A model generated the notes under the pieces. That model was not told the origin of the DNA, did not search any database, and saw only the letters and a list, made by a program, of their open reading frames with translations. A stretch of DNA of 64,000 bases. It comes from Glossina fuscipes. Its lineage: Eukaryota > Arthropoda > Insecta > Diptera > Glossinidae. This document shows, in pieces, positions 49,813-63,605 of this stretch. The stretch lies in the NCBI RefSeq assembly GCF_014805625.2, contig NW_023998415.1, positions 34,526,033-34,590,032 on the forward strand. The letters are read 5' to 3'. Both the position numbers and the translations under genes were made by a program. The stretch's first letter is position 1. Each line of letters opens with the position of its first letter.

Positions 49813-50745
49813 TATTAATTAATTATTTTCAAATTAAATAAATAAAAAAAACTATTTATAGAAAAAATAGAATGGAATGAAATCTGGCCTTAAATGGGTG
49901 TTGAAAATTACAGCTACGACACTGCTATGCAAGCAATATAGTCCAAGCCGGTAGAGTCGCACTCCAACTCAAACTGAACCGCTATTGCTTAAGGATATTC
50001 GACTCGGTCTCTTGCACTCAATTCTCAATTTCGCGTAATACGCTCAGAGAGGGGACTTAATGCGCATAGGCTGTCACAGACGTTCAACGAAACGAGATTT
50101 TGTCCCAAAGGATGGTGAAAAATATTCATTCATATTATATTTATGAATGTAAGAAGCGCTTAGTGTGTGCAAATGATACGGGAGAACGAATACCTTATGA
50201 ATTGTGTAAGACATTTCTGCATATATAGAGCAAAAGTTAAGAAAATTATAATTTCTTATATGTACATGTATAATATATGCCGTATATAAAATTGTGTTAA
50301 GCCAGATTATGTCCATGAGGAGTAGTTGTTTTCTTTCTCTTTCGCTTTAACTAAACAGTTCTCATATTTTATTTATGCATAATTTGAATAAACATATTTT
50401 ATGTATTAAAGGAAAGCTAAAATTTATAAATAGTTTAGCATATATATAGGCGACTTGAATGGATTTGCATATCAATAATGTAACGAATGTTATATGAATA
50501 TCTTGCAAACATGTGTCATATAAATCCATTCCAGATATGATTTTTTTTTTTTTTTGTTTTCTTTTCTTTTTTTTTTTTTTTAATATAAGCCCTAATCATG
50601 GCTACCACCAAGTCCCACAAAAGTTTGGTGTAACCTATTAATTTTTACCTGTTTATGTAATCAAAGGCAGAGTAAAAGTTTTGCTTTTACGCCAGTCTTT
50701 GTGTTTATTGTATTACAGTTTTGCAGTTAAGTTCAAGTTACCGGG

Positions 50746-50785
<40 letters not shown>

Positions 50786-51023
50786 TTTAATTCTTCTTAT
50801 TACCTTTCATTTATTACACATTGTTCAAAACGAGCACTGATAAAAATTTCGGTCAGAATAGAAAAACAAAACAAAACAAAAAAAAAAAGAAAACAGAGTT
50901 GAAAATAAGCTAAAGAAAACCCACACAATTTCAAGCAGTACAAGGATGTGTCCGAACTTGACTCTAGAGAAGAAAAATAAAGTACCGACAATTTGAAAAA
51001 TAAAAGGAAAGGAATCGAGATTA

Positions 51024-51060
51024 AGTTTTTAAAACTTACCTAAAGCGCAGAAAGTAGTTT
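51024..51060 (-). promoter_or_regulatory. Candidate recursive splice (ratchet) site
   Basis: On the minus strand TACTAAA is followed by CTACTTTCTGCGCTTTAG directly joined to GTAAGTTTT, the junction being 51040/51039. A branch-point-like motif, a pyrimidine tract, and an acceptor abutting a perfect donor match the consensus of zero-length exons known in long fly introns. It would fit a long 5' intron of a minus-strand gene. Confidence 0.4.
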
Positions 51061-52266
51061 AGTAAAGAAAGACTCGCAACATAAATAGGTCTGTGCCATA
51101 TATATATATATATATATATGTATGTTTATATAATATATACAGGCTCGCATTTATATGCATGAGGCTGCACATATTGTTATGAGGTGTGCATGGGACAAAA
51201 GCGTATACAATAGATGCATACGTTTACCTTTATACGTAAACCTCTAACTTTGTAGTTTATAGAGAAAAAAAAAAACAAAAAAACAAGAAAAAAGTCCTAT
51301 GTGTACGTATTGTACATATGTTTTGGAAAACGGATGTGTACACGTATCATACGGAAATGCAAGTTTAGCACATGTTTTCTTTATGTTTTCTTTTCTCTCT
51401 TTATATTTCTTCGTTTTATTGAACAATTTTTTAATTTTTTTTATTTGGATTTCTCTGTTCTTTTCCAAGAGCTTATTGAGTTCATTTCTTTAGTTTGGCT
51501 ACAAATTTAGTTTAAAGTTTTTTTTTCCATTCTTCTTCCCAGTCACAGGTCTCTTTTGTAATATTTAATCATATATGTACACATATGTCTCCATCAATAG
51601 AACGAATTAAAGTTTTACTCTTCATTTGAGACTCGGTTCAAAGCTACTGCAACTACATTTCAGCGAATATGATGAGCTCCGCATAATCCCGCTATTATTA
51701 GATGAATGTAGGCTAGAAAGGTTAACCTCCTCTGTTTCTTTTTTTTTTTTTTTTTTTATTTATTTTTACAGATTTATTATATATAGACTTTTAAATGCAG
51801 TAAGTGGCGACTTCATTTACTGCTAATCAATCTTCTTTGGAACGCCTAAACCTAAAAGAGCGGTGCAGAGAACTGTATAGGCTCTCGTTTATGCGAAGAG
51901 TGTAATTTCTGACAAACCTGACAAACAAAATAACAAATTCAAGATATCCCCTGGATGGGTAGAATAAAAATAAAGAAATTTTAACATTAGAAACATTATT
52001 GGAAGAAGAAGAAGAAGAAGACTTACGGTCATAGTTGTCACTATTGCGTATAGAAAGTTAGCTTTCGTTCCTCTTTGTTCCTCTTTGCTATTTCGGCTTT
52101 GATTTTGCTCTGCCCCAAACCGAAAGCCTATAATTTTGACTTGTCGTTCCGTTCTTTTTTTTTTTTGTCTGTTTCTTTTTTTCTTCTTTGTTATTGCATG
52201 GCTTCACTTAGGAATCTCTACTTTGGTTTCAAAGGCCATTTGAGTAAAAGTTTCTTTCTTCACAGC

Positions 52267-52306
<40 letters not shown>

Positions 52307-52381
52307 TTTTTTTTTAATTTCCGTTTTTGTATGCGCGTGTATGCGCCCATGTTTATGCGTGCGTGCGTGCGTTTACGAGTC

Positions 52382-52422
<41 letters not shown>

Positions 52423-55394
52423 TTGTATACGTTTTTACAATAAATGTACATAGTTTCCAGTGTACTCTCGTCTCTTATCTAATTTCTTAAAAGAAACTTT
52501 GATAGTTAGCCGTACGATAAAGTTATAATCAAGTAACGGGTATAACTTGACTGCGCGGCTAATAAATTTATTTTACTCTTACTCTTTGTTGTTACGTTAT
52601 CTTATTCTTGCGTACGAAAGGAACTTTAGGGCCAGTCTTGCCGGCCAATTGATTTTAAAATATTTTACAAATATAGTGAAAAAACTTTTCATGAAATTGA
52701 AAAAAAAATTTAATTTCTTGGCGAACGGCTAATGAAATAACTGTTACATGCTCGATAGGGTGCAGACGGGGTCAACGGATAACTTTGATTAAATTTAAAT
52801 TAGTGCCCAGCAGTAGCGGAAACAAAAAAAGCAACAACAATAACAATAACAATAACAACGACAACAAAAACAACGACAATAACGGTAACAACAATGTTAA
52901 TTAAAAAGTAATGCACGCAAAAAACATTTATGTAAAAAATAAATTTTTTTTGTTTTTTTTTTGTTTTAATTAAAAATTACTTTATTTGTTAATTAATTAT
53001 TAATCAGCATAAAGATTATTGTTTGCATTCTAAAATGCTTAAATTGATGGTCGATTAATTGTTCATGCGCACAGAAATTTCATAATTAATGAATCGCTGA
53101 TATATGCATATATACACATGCAAAGACTATATGACGCAACAGACATTTTCAATAGGGCTGTTGAGACAATAAATTACCTCAGTGTTCGTGATGATACCCA
53201 CAGAAGTTCGAGAAATTCCTCAGTAAAAATAATTCCCAACATATTCCGCAAAACGCACTGCTTGCAAGCAGTTGTTTAATACTTTAGACAATAGTGGTTT
53301 AATAAATACTCACCTTAATCAGTGACAAATTTTATATGCTTTTGTGCTCAAGTCGGACAATCGAAGCAGTGGCGAGCGCTTTGCTGATAAAACGGTATTA
53401 CAATTCGTGTTTCGATTATTAATTAAGCACACCCTACTGACCACTAAAATATGTTTCAATTGCATAGTAGTAAGTATACATATATATATATGTATGTATT
53501 ATGATTAATTTGGTCGGAGAAATAAATTCCAAGACTAAAGACATCTGGGGCGTTACCATGGTTTGAAGGTTGTCGGCCTTATGCGACTGTTAGTTTGTTA
53601 GTCGACATCTTTTATTTATTTGGCCATTCAGGCGATTGATGTAACGTCTATAAATATTTGATTTATTCTAGAAATTTCGAACAGAAAAGATTTCATTCAA
53701 AGACACATCACTTTATATTACCTTTACTCCCTCGAGCTTTCTTTAATAAAATTCATATGTGATTTAGGAGAACTTGTTACCGTACTGTTAATAATCTAAA
53801 TATGCATCGTCATTAGCTAGGGTCTATTGCGCTTTTCGGATGCTGTCGCGGTATAAAATTTCGTCCTTTCAAGATGAACGCATCGATTTCATTGATTCGT
53901 TTTCGCACATCTTCTAATCTGCCAGAATAACTGATAGATATATGGCAATGCATGTGGCTGCAGAGATCTGAACTAAGACTAATCGGATGGATAGAGGTCT
54001 CGAAAGTATTATCGCAATCAGGAGAAGAAGGTCCCGGCTTAAATTTATTTCGTAGATTGCTTCTGCTGGAGATGGACGAAGGTATATGAACATTAATTGC
54101 CTTCAGTGCTAACAATTTTTGCAGGAAATTTCGCAAACCATTTTCTAACTGTTTAATAGCTTAGTATACCGTGCCGTAGTAAATTGTATTCACCCTTTCA
54201 TTCAATTTAAACTTATACCGGACATATGATATCAATGTCATATATGATGTATACCTGTAGCGAGGCATTTCACAAAAAACAACTGACTGTACAACCGTTA
54301 GTAGCTCGATGGTTAAGAGTTACTGGTTAACTGGTTCACAAAAACACTATGGGTCCGAAAAATCTTTTATTTTCTTATCTATCCTATCCTAGAAATCCCA
54401 GAAAACCAGAAACTATGATATTTTTGCAGAAACACTCAAGAAGATTGTACTCGACTTTTAATAGCTCGACCTGTGAAGTATAAAATATCGATTGGAAATC
54501 TGCTCGCAAGTTTACATTCCCTACTTTATATAAAAAGTACATTGAATTCCTGGTACAGTTTGACTTTCCCTTCAAGTGCAGACAAGTGTTCAACTTTGTT
54601 TGGGTTTATCGACTTAACTGTATTTAGGGAATCGACAAGGTTCTAACAGACAGACAGTTTAGGCTGGGAAATGATTCGTCTCAAAGTCAAATAAAACTTT
54701 CCCTTTGTTAAGTACGTACGAAAGGGGACGAGACGATCCTGCGTAAGAATCTTTCTGTTATTGGCTTTGAAAAAAGAGCGAAGCGCAAGCACGGTTCCGT
54801 TTGAACCAGAACCGTTTGAAAAAGATGAAATGCCGAATATCCGGCATGCTTGCAACAAATAGCGAATGCCTCGTCCATATTATATGAAGCATTTCTTACG
54901 TGCTAGTAACGAGAGCATCTTTGCGTAAATTGCGAAATTTCTCTTTTGTGAGGCAACAATGCTTATGCTCACTGGTGCGTGTGTACATGAAATAAGCAAA
55001 AGTCGTAAGCGCATAGCTGCAATTGCATAGTAGACAATCAATTTATAAAGTCGAAGGTAGAGATTTCGCAAATGCAGGATGTTTTTGTGTTTTTCCGATT
55101 GTTTTGTCAAATATTATATGATTTAAGTTTGAAAATGATTTTTAATCAATGAATGATATTATGAATGTTTCCATATGTCTGAACGATGCACTGTATGCCA
55201 TTAAAGACAATTTGTAAGCACTTGGATACAATTAATTGACTTTTTGACAAACGTTGACATTTAGTGCTCAGTAGTTAAGATTTATATCGTGTGTTAAATG
55301 TTATTGTACAACAAGACAATTGTCACTTAATTATCTCTCTAATAAAATCTATGCAGTAATTATGTAAAATTTTCATCATTATTACACACGAGTG

Positions 55395-55399
<5 letters not shown>

Positions 55400-55435
<36 letters not shown>

Positions 55436-55530
55436 TGTGTTTATACATATATAGTATATATGTGCTTAGTGACACGTTATGTTATGTTATATTATGTTAT
55501 GTCATATGCATGGATATGCATGGATATGCA
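55400..55530. repeat. TA microsatellite, TTATG array and 10-bp tandem
   Basis: A perfect TA run to 55428, then GTTAT-type pentamers (55476-55502) and ATATGCATGG repeated about three times (55504-55530). Confidence 0.85.
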
Positions 55531-57449
55531 TATATGTATATTGATATAAATATGTAGAATGAGTATAAATTAATATTAATATATACGTTCATAAAATTTG
55601 TCGACTGACGTTAGTTAATATTAGCATAAGTAAAATGTAGGCAATAAATTATGTAACCATTTCTACGTTTGTATATGAGATAAAGTTACAATTAAAACTT
55701 TTGTAATTTAAAAGTTTAACGACAGCGTTCGATACACGGTAATATTTCTTTATTAAAATTTGTATTTTTTTTTTTTTATTTTTATTTTTTTCATTTCGCT
55801 TTTATTTAATGAAATTTAATGCAATCTATCATTTAAATATTAACTAAATACATTTACGGCTCTTCCTCTTCATACCATAGAAACGTTTAAGGGATATGAC
55901 GTTAAATAAGCTGCTAGAATATTGAAATAAGCCTCCATTGTGTACACGAGCTTGTACGTTTCTCCGATTACACTAGAGTTGTTCGTTGGCCGTGCATAGT
56001 GAAATTTTCGAAACCAAAAAAACAAAAAACGAAACAAAAGGACAATAATTTTTTGTGTTCACATCTTATTGGGTCGAGAAATTGCCCTTACGTGTCCGAG
56101 TACGTTGCTTATTCAAAGCCGCCGGACTTCTCTTCCTCGCTCTCTCTTCCCTTCACGGACAAACACGCATCATCATCACAGCCTTAATAAATGGAAAAGT
56201 GATTTCAGGTAACGTGATCTGCATTGACAGTCGTGCCTAGGCTTCAATTATAATACATATAATGTAACAGATAACAAATAACAGGTAACGCTAATTATAA
56301 ATTCGATTAAGAGAAAGTTGCAATGAATAACTTAACATTGCCCGCTAATTAAAGTTCGAAGCATTGATGGGTGGTTGCAATGTCGACACGGCTTTGAAGA
56401 AAGTAATCACTGCTTAGAGAGAGTAGATGGAAGCAGTAACAGTTATCGCACAGGTGTGACTTAAATGACAATGGAACGATTTGTTGAGCGGTTTGCTAAC
56501 AATCCGTAACATTTGCATCTAAGAAAAGCACCCCACTCCTATAATCCACAGATACAAACTATAGACCATTTTGTCTTATAAAATGTAATCCTGCCAAACC
56601 GGTCACCTCGAAAAAATAACGGATTCTAAAGGTCAGATTTTTGCATTTACACACTGTAGTATAAATTAATTTAAGACTTGACGCTAATATCTAAGCCGTG
56701 GAGCAAAGATCTTAATTAGCTAACTACAAGAGGTGTAATGAAAGCCGAACTTCGGATCATTTCTATCGACTATTTTTGAAAACACTTAGCTTCTGCGGAG
56801 ATTAAGTAAAAGTTAAAGGCGTTTTCATGCACTGACACGTACATCAAGACTTCGCAATTACACCTCCTCACTTCAAGAGGCCTTCTCCGATTAACATAAC
56901 AGCTAAACTGCATTGGCAATTTAAGCAAAAATTTGAAACTGCTTTTTGTAATTAACAAAGAAGAAGAAAAAAAAAAAAAAAACAATTTATACGCGTTCGA
57001 TATAAACCTTTTTAGTATCGCTACACACAGTGGTAGAGAGAACGCATATCAATTTGCTTAAATATATTTGCAATGAAAAATAACAAGCTTTGTCGTTTTC
57101 AGTAAAAAAGAAAAGAAATCAACAGATCACAACTAATCCCCAGAGGTAAGCGAAAATAAGGTGCAAAAAAAAAAAAGGAATTTTGTGAATAAAAACACTC
57201 TCTCTGTATATACAAATAAGTGAATAAATAAATGTACTGAAAAAGAAACAAATTGCAAATGTTAACATATGTACATATGTATATTCAAATATTTGCTTAT
57301 ATATTAAATGTTGATATTTTATGTTTTCAATTTCCTGTAAAACTACGTTTGGGATAAATAAGGGAGAGACTGATTCATTTATAACAAACAAACCGAAAAA
57401 CATAGCCTTGCGAAAATTGAAAAATATTTTTATTCACACCAACGATAAA

Positions 57450-57514
<65 letters not shown>

Positions 57515-60173
57515 CAGAAAACGTTTATTAAAACGCGGATGAAGAGAAAAGTTTTTTCCTGCAAATTGCCTGATATGACAGCTAAATAAATTCGGAAGCT
57601 CTAACAAATCCTATGTAATTAAAATATAGTTTTGCATTTATTAAAATAATAAGTCACTAATTATATTCATCACAACTGAATTGAATAACGCTCAGGCCGG
57701 ACCGCAAGTAATTAAAGACTTGTAAAAAAACAAATGAAAACATTGTAGTCGGAGAAGGCCGAGCATTAAATATTCTACGGCACCTTGTTTACTACAGTTC
57801 TTCATTTATTTTCCTAACAAATTATTCAAGATTGCATTGTATTTCCAAGCAGGGGTCTACTTATTTTTTCGGGGGCCGGACATGCATGCAGGTCCAAAAC
57901 ACTGAGGTTGAATTGAGGTTTTTTTTTTTTTTCTTAGATATTAATCACTATTTCCCCCCCACTGCTATTATAAAGTACTGGACATTATATTTTGCTGTCG
58001 TATAAGCGTTTGGTTTTAATTAATTTAATCCCTTTTACGAAGAATACGCCTACGTCGTCAAAAATGTCCCACAGTTAATGTCTATGCCAAGTCGGAACTA
58101 TTTTCCTAAGAAGCCTGATAAGGAGGGAAACTTGTCCTACCGCAACGTGCCGAAATACTAATACTTTTAATGAATTCTCTCGAAGACTTTTGCAAATTGC
58201 AGTTTTATCCATGTAACGTGTTATTGTGAGCAGTGCTCGCAAATTGATCCGTTCAAATATTTTCACAGTACCTTATGTCGAGTTCTTAAAAATTGAATCT
58301 TATAACTTCAACGCAAAAATACATGGATACATGTAGATTAATAAATAGAAAGATAGACGGACAAACGGACAGACAGGCAGGTAGACAAACAAACTTAGTT
58401 CGATTCAAAAAATGATATTGGATCAATGATCGTAAGAGAAGCCGGCTTTTCTCCCCATCTGCATGCATGGCATCGTAATATATTCTGCATCATCAGCGTT
58501 GTAGAATGTGAAAGAAGAAAAGAGAATTAGAGTAGGATGTACGGTTTTGTAATGACTAAAGGCTGCAAATTGATACAACAAGAAGCACTCGCCTTGAAGT
58601 GAACTTTAGGCGCCACTTAATTACACTAAATAAGAAAAAATCTCCTTGGATTTGTTCGGACCCCCTGCAAGATTCTTGTTTTATTCATCTATTCCGCAAT
58701 TTGCCTTCGGCTCTCTGCGATGCACGAGTAAAGCTTTTAGAGACATTATATGAAAATTTCCATTTCTCAATGCGGTTACGCTTACGCGTACATGTTCTGC
58801 GTTCAGAGTCGCCCCGTATCTGCGTTGATGTATTTACTGAGGTAATGCCGGAAATTGATTTAAATTTTTTCATTTTATTATAAAATGAAAAAGCTATCCA
58901 TGTAATTAGACGCTTACGTCTATGACTATATCGAGTAATCGAGTATATGCGCATTTTATCGTTGCTACAAACGGTATGAGAAAATTAATAGATTGCCTTT
59001 TAGCAGTGGCGAGCTTAAAAAACCTGTTAAAAGGCTATTTCAAGTTCTTGCCGAATTTTGAACGGACCATGATACGTGAGCCTCGCGTTAGCACTTGTAA
59101 TCAGAAATGTTTATTGATTTTCTAATGGTCAAACACTCTTACGCACTAACGCGTATATAACTGCACAGGTGTAGGTGTTTTTTCTTCCCTTTACAGCAAA
59201 ACTTGCAGGAAAAAAGTTTAAGATGTAAAAAAAAGCAAAGAAAAAAACCAAAAACGAAGCAGATTAACAAAAAAAAAAAAAAACAAAAAAATAAAAAGTG
59301 GTGGGGAAAAAAAGAATTCCATATAATGGCAACGTAGAGCTTGGCGTAGTAGAAAAAAAGGTAGGAAATTGAATCAGCACGAGAATGTTTGTGAGAGATT
59401 AAGCCAACAGATAAAATGGACAAGTTACGAGCTGTTACAAAAGTGTTTGTTGTTATTATCGGAATTCAACTGTATTTCTCTTTTTTTTTTTACTTTACTT
59501 TATATATATATACATATATATATATGCATATATGGAATATAAGCGGTGGGTAGTTGTATGCACGGGCATGTTCACATGTACATGTGTTGATGTGTGCTTA
59601 AACGCAAACGTTTGTACAAATGTTTGCTTATGACAAGGGTTGAAGGAATTATGCCTATTGACATTCACACCAAAGTCGAGTTTTTTGCTTTGAATTTCCC
59701 TTTGTGTGTGCATAGGTATGTATGCATTTTGTGAAAATATATGCAAAAAAAAAAAAAAAAAACAAGCAAACTACAATAACAACATGTTTGATTTGAATGG
59801 ATGTTGTGTCACTCAACCGTTTGAGGTTCATATACATGCCAAATAAATGAAGACTTGTTATGGTAAAATTTTTGCAACTACAACAATAAAAAGCACGCAA
59901 AGCAAAGCACACACATGTACACATAAACGATGTAAAATAGTTGAAAGAATGCTAGGTGCTAGTAGTAGTTGTAGTGCTAGTAGCTAGTGTAGTACTAGTA
60001 GTGCTAGTAGTAGTAGTAGTAGTAGTGTACTAATAGTAGTAGTGGTGTTAGTGGCAGTAGTAGTAGTAGTAGTAGTAGTAGTGCAGTAGTAGCTATAGTA
60101 ATATTCAGTGAAAACACAACATCAAAAACAATCGTCTTCCTGACTTTTTTTCATTTTTATTTTTTACCGAAAC

Positions 60174-60204
<31 letters not shown>

Positions 60205-60540
60205 GTTTATATGATATTTGCTAAACCTTTAGAGAGCTTTGCATATACGATACACACAACAGGAGAAGATGTATTTACGTACTCTACACAGATGCATGCT
60301 TTGATATCAGCGTACGTATGGTGTATGTGTATGCGTGTATATCAGCAGTGAATTTGTGTTAAATACTTTTAAAAATTTTTTCTCAACTACTTTTTGTTGA
60401 AAACTCCTTTCAACGTTCGGATTTGATCTGTTCATACGAATGTGTACTTTTAAGCGTGATTGTACATATATGTATATACGCGTGTGTGTGTGTGTGTATG
60501 TATATGTATGTTTAGATGTTTGTTTATATCTATGTATCTG

Positions 60541-60603
60541 TCTTTGTGTCTTTCTGTCCGTCTGTCCGTCTGTCCGTTTGTCCGTCTGTCGGTCTGTCTG
60601 TCC
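60541..60603. repeat. (GTCTGTCC)n octamer array
   Basis: About eight imperfect octamers; on the other strand this is GGACAGAC, the same motif as in repeat family R1, though no further R1 landmarks are seen here. Confidence 0.85.
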
Positions 60604-62888
60604 GTATGCATAGAAAGATTAAAGTTCTTTATTTTCCTTATCAGATAGAAAGGAACGTGCATATGTGCATCTATCAAATTGTAAGCATACATGTACGTAC
60701 ATATGTGATCATCATCTAAGCGTTTGTGTTTTTGTTTTACAACCTGAACAAATTTTTAATTAAGCATAACTGTATGTGAGTTAATTGAAATGACATTAAG
60801 GATAACATACAAAAAACTATCACCGCTGAATACAAAGTAAATTTCGAAAACAGTTTTAGCTCTGTTCGGATTTTAACTTTAAGTGCACTTTGCACACGAA
60901 ACGTTGTATTTAAAGACCTTAAAGGATAAAGACAAAACGATAAATCCAATCTATTCTTAGCAACACACAACAAAAGTGCAGAACAAATTTCGCGTTACTT
61001 AAATGTAGCATCCGGAGAAGGATAGAGCACCACATCCCTCAATTGATTTTTAATTCAAAATTTTGCGAATCGTTATCCGCTCTCAATTCACTTCTTCATC
61101 CTCTCCACAATAACTCAGTTATATAGAAAGACATTCGATTCAATATGGAAAGATTAATGATTCTTCGATTACTTGGAACTAGCAGATAGGATGGGGTTCG
61201 CTTCAAGTAAATGGAAAATGTGTTTACAACTTGACTACAAGTATTACTGCGTTATTTGTTGTGATTGGTGTCCGTCCATATAAAAAAAATGTTTACTTTC
61301 CCCCTCCAATAATCCCCACATTCCCAATACTCATTAGTTGCCGCTGCCGTACGAGCAATTTGTCCTTTAGATCATTAGTCGAAAATTTTTAACCTCTTTA
61401 TGTAAATGGATTGGAAGATTTTTGAATTCGGTCTGCTGATCAGCAGGTTGCTTCCTTCAAAACCGTTATAATGGACTTTTTTTTGGCACTTACTAACTAT
61501 TGCTTTGCCGCTATCGTCCGACCGTTTCCTTGCACGTCTTACTGAAGCAAACTCATTCACTTCCATCGCAAGATCGAATGAGGAGAACAAAATTTAAGTT
61601 AAAAGACGTTGGGAAATTCTTAAGTCAATTAATTTTTATTTTTCATTTAATATTTCGGCGTTTTTTTATACTGGAATCATCTAGCGCCACTTACGAAATG
61701 CGTTTCAGTCAACCCCGGTCTCTTTGGAGTATGGATGGAATGGATGGAATGGATTTTTTAAATTTGCAACCAGTTAGCAGGCAATGGCGACTGGATCTGA
61801 ATATCTTCTGCTGGGATCTTCATAACTGCGCTTAACGCCTTTGAATTCATGAAAGTTGTAAAGAGAAGAGTCGCTATCATCTTTTTCATATCTAGACTGC
61901 ATCTAAATTGAAATTTTTTACCATCAAGAAACAATGTTTAGTAGATAGGCGAAAATCGGATTTTTCCGATTCATTGAAAATAGCGTAACTGAAAACGATA
62001 AATTTGTGAATATATGTCCGATGTGCTATGGAATTTTTACTGTAGTCATATGAGAACCGCGGCTTTGTACAAATAATGCGGTTCTTTTGTTAGACAATTT
62101 CGTGAATTCCGGGAATTATTGACCGACGTAGCAAATAAATTCTGTGATAATTGTATGTATGCTGCGTGAAGACATGTTAAAGCATCATTACGATTTGCAG
62201 AAAACTTATTGTGGCGATATCTTCTTTTAGGCGATTTTCGAAAATACTAATAATAATAATAGTCGGTACTATATACGCTAAATATATGTAGAATGAATAG
62301 TTAGTTCATTATAAGCAAAGTAAGTTTAAGTTGGTTTTCGTAATAATCCATCTAAGTAAATCTCTAAATTAAAATTTTTGACAATCTTAAGACATTTTAC
62401 CTTACAATTGATTACTTCATTAATTTTCCTTTTCTTTTTATTAATTAAATGATAATTTCTAATAATATGCGTAGGAGGCGAATTTACGTCTTTTCGTTTT
62501 TTCTCTTTTTTTTACCCCAATGCTCTTCTTTGTAGTCATATTCGAGCACACGTTCAAGTCTAAACATATGTATATACATATATTCCTCATTGATTTGAGA
62601 TTTGGAAACTGGCCATAAATACTCTTCTTCTTACATGACGGCTAAGGATTGAGTTTCAAATTGAACGTGATGTGCGCAAAATCATTATTTGCTTTTCCCA
62701 ATAGATGTTGGCGTGAAACTTGGCATCAATATTACCGAAAACTGTCTAAAACTTCAGAGAAGAAACACGTAACGCGTCTATAAATACGCCCGCAAAACGC
62801 AAACAACAACACCTAACAACCTATCAGAAATGTTAATCGAAAACTTCACATGGAGATTTCCTAGAGCCAGCACTTAGCCATTTAGGCA

Positions 62889-63605
62889 ACAAGTAGAAAT
62901 ATTATATTCGGTTGTGACCGAATCTTTTATGCCCGACACCGTTTATCCGAACTGGGACAACTAAAATTAAAGAAACTTGGAATTTCCATGGGTGCGACTG
63001 ATATTTTCTACTTTCAAATTAAAAGTTTGCGTCGCTCAGGCGCGTAGGCATTGCAGGCGTCTCCTTTGAAAAGTTTAGGGCACTTTCAAATTTTTTGCAA
63101 GCTTGTAAGCGATATCTTCATTTTTGTGATCGGGAGAATGTCTATCACAATCACTCCACAGTTGCGCAGACGGGCAAATAGGCAAACAAATGAACGGACA
63201 TGTTTAGGTGCACCTGAAATTTGTAGACTTTTCTGCGTCTTATAAAGGTATTGAAAAAAAAATTCAATTTTAATGCACTATAATCTTGGGTAGGCGTGGC
63301 AAATTGTCCTCATATTAGCACAGATTTGCATTTGTACATTTATCTGCTACAGTTTATATGTAATGAGGAAAAACAATTTTTTCTCTTTTGTAAAACAAAG
63401 GTTTCTTCGGTTTATATGGTACTGTGAGCGTCTCTTTCAACCGATTTGGTCAATTTTCAATGTGTCTGCCAAATTTTAAGTCGGCCACGAGAATGTTTAC
63501 AGCAGATATTACACAGACGGACAGGCGGAAAGACGGATGCTGATCAAGAATATGTATAACTTGTGGGGTCTTCGATGCTTCCTTCGCGGCGTTGCAAACA
63601 AACGT
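62889..63605 (+). repeat. Dispersed repeat family R1, copy C (3' truncated)
   Basis: Starts ACAAGTAGAAATATTATATT with GTGACCGAATCTTTTATGCCC, follows the same landmark order as copies A and B, and reaches CACAGACGGACAGGCGG and GGCGTTGCAAAC. The GGGTATAAAA end is lost. Confidence 0.65.

Larger units (their letters stand above)
48202..62888. other. Spacer upstream of Ae2
   Basis: No intact gene recognised. A 107-codon minus-strand frame at 53813-54136 has ordinary composition but no recognised domain, and no splice context was established. Candidate minus-strand donors lie at 52027 and 53314. Much of the rest is microsatellite. Confidence 0.5.

Noticed and set aside
53813..54136. 107-codon minus-strand open frame
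   Set aside because: No recognisable domain, no splice partners and no conserved motif; kept only as a note on the spacer.
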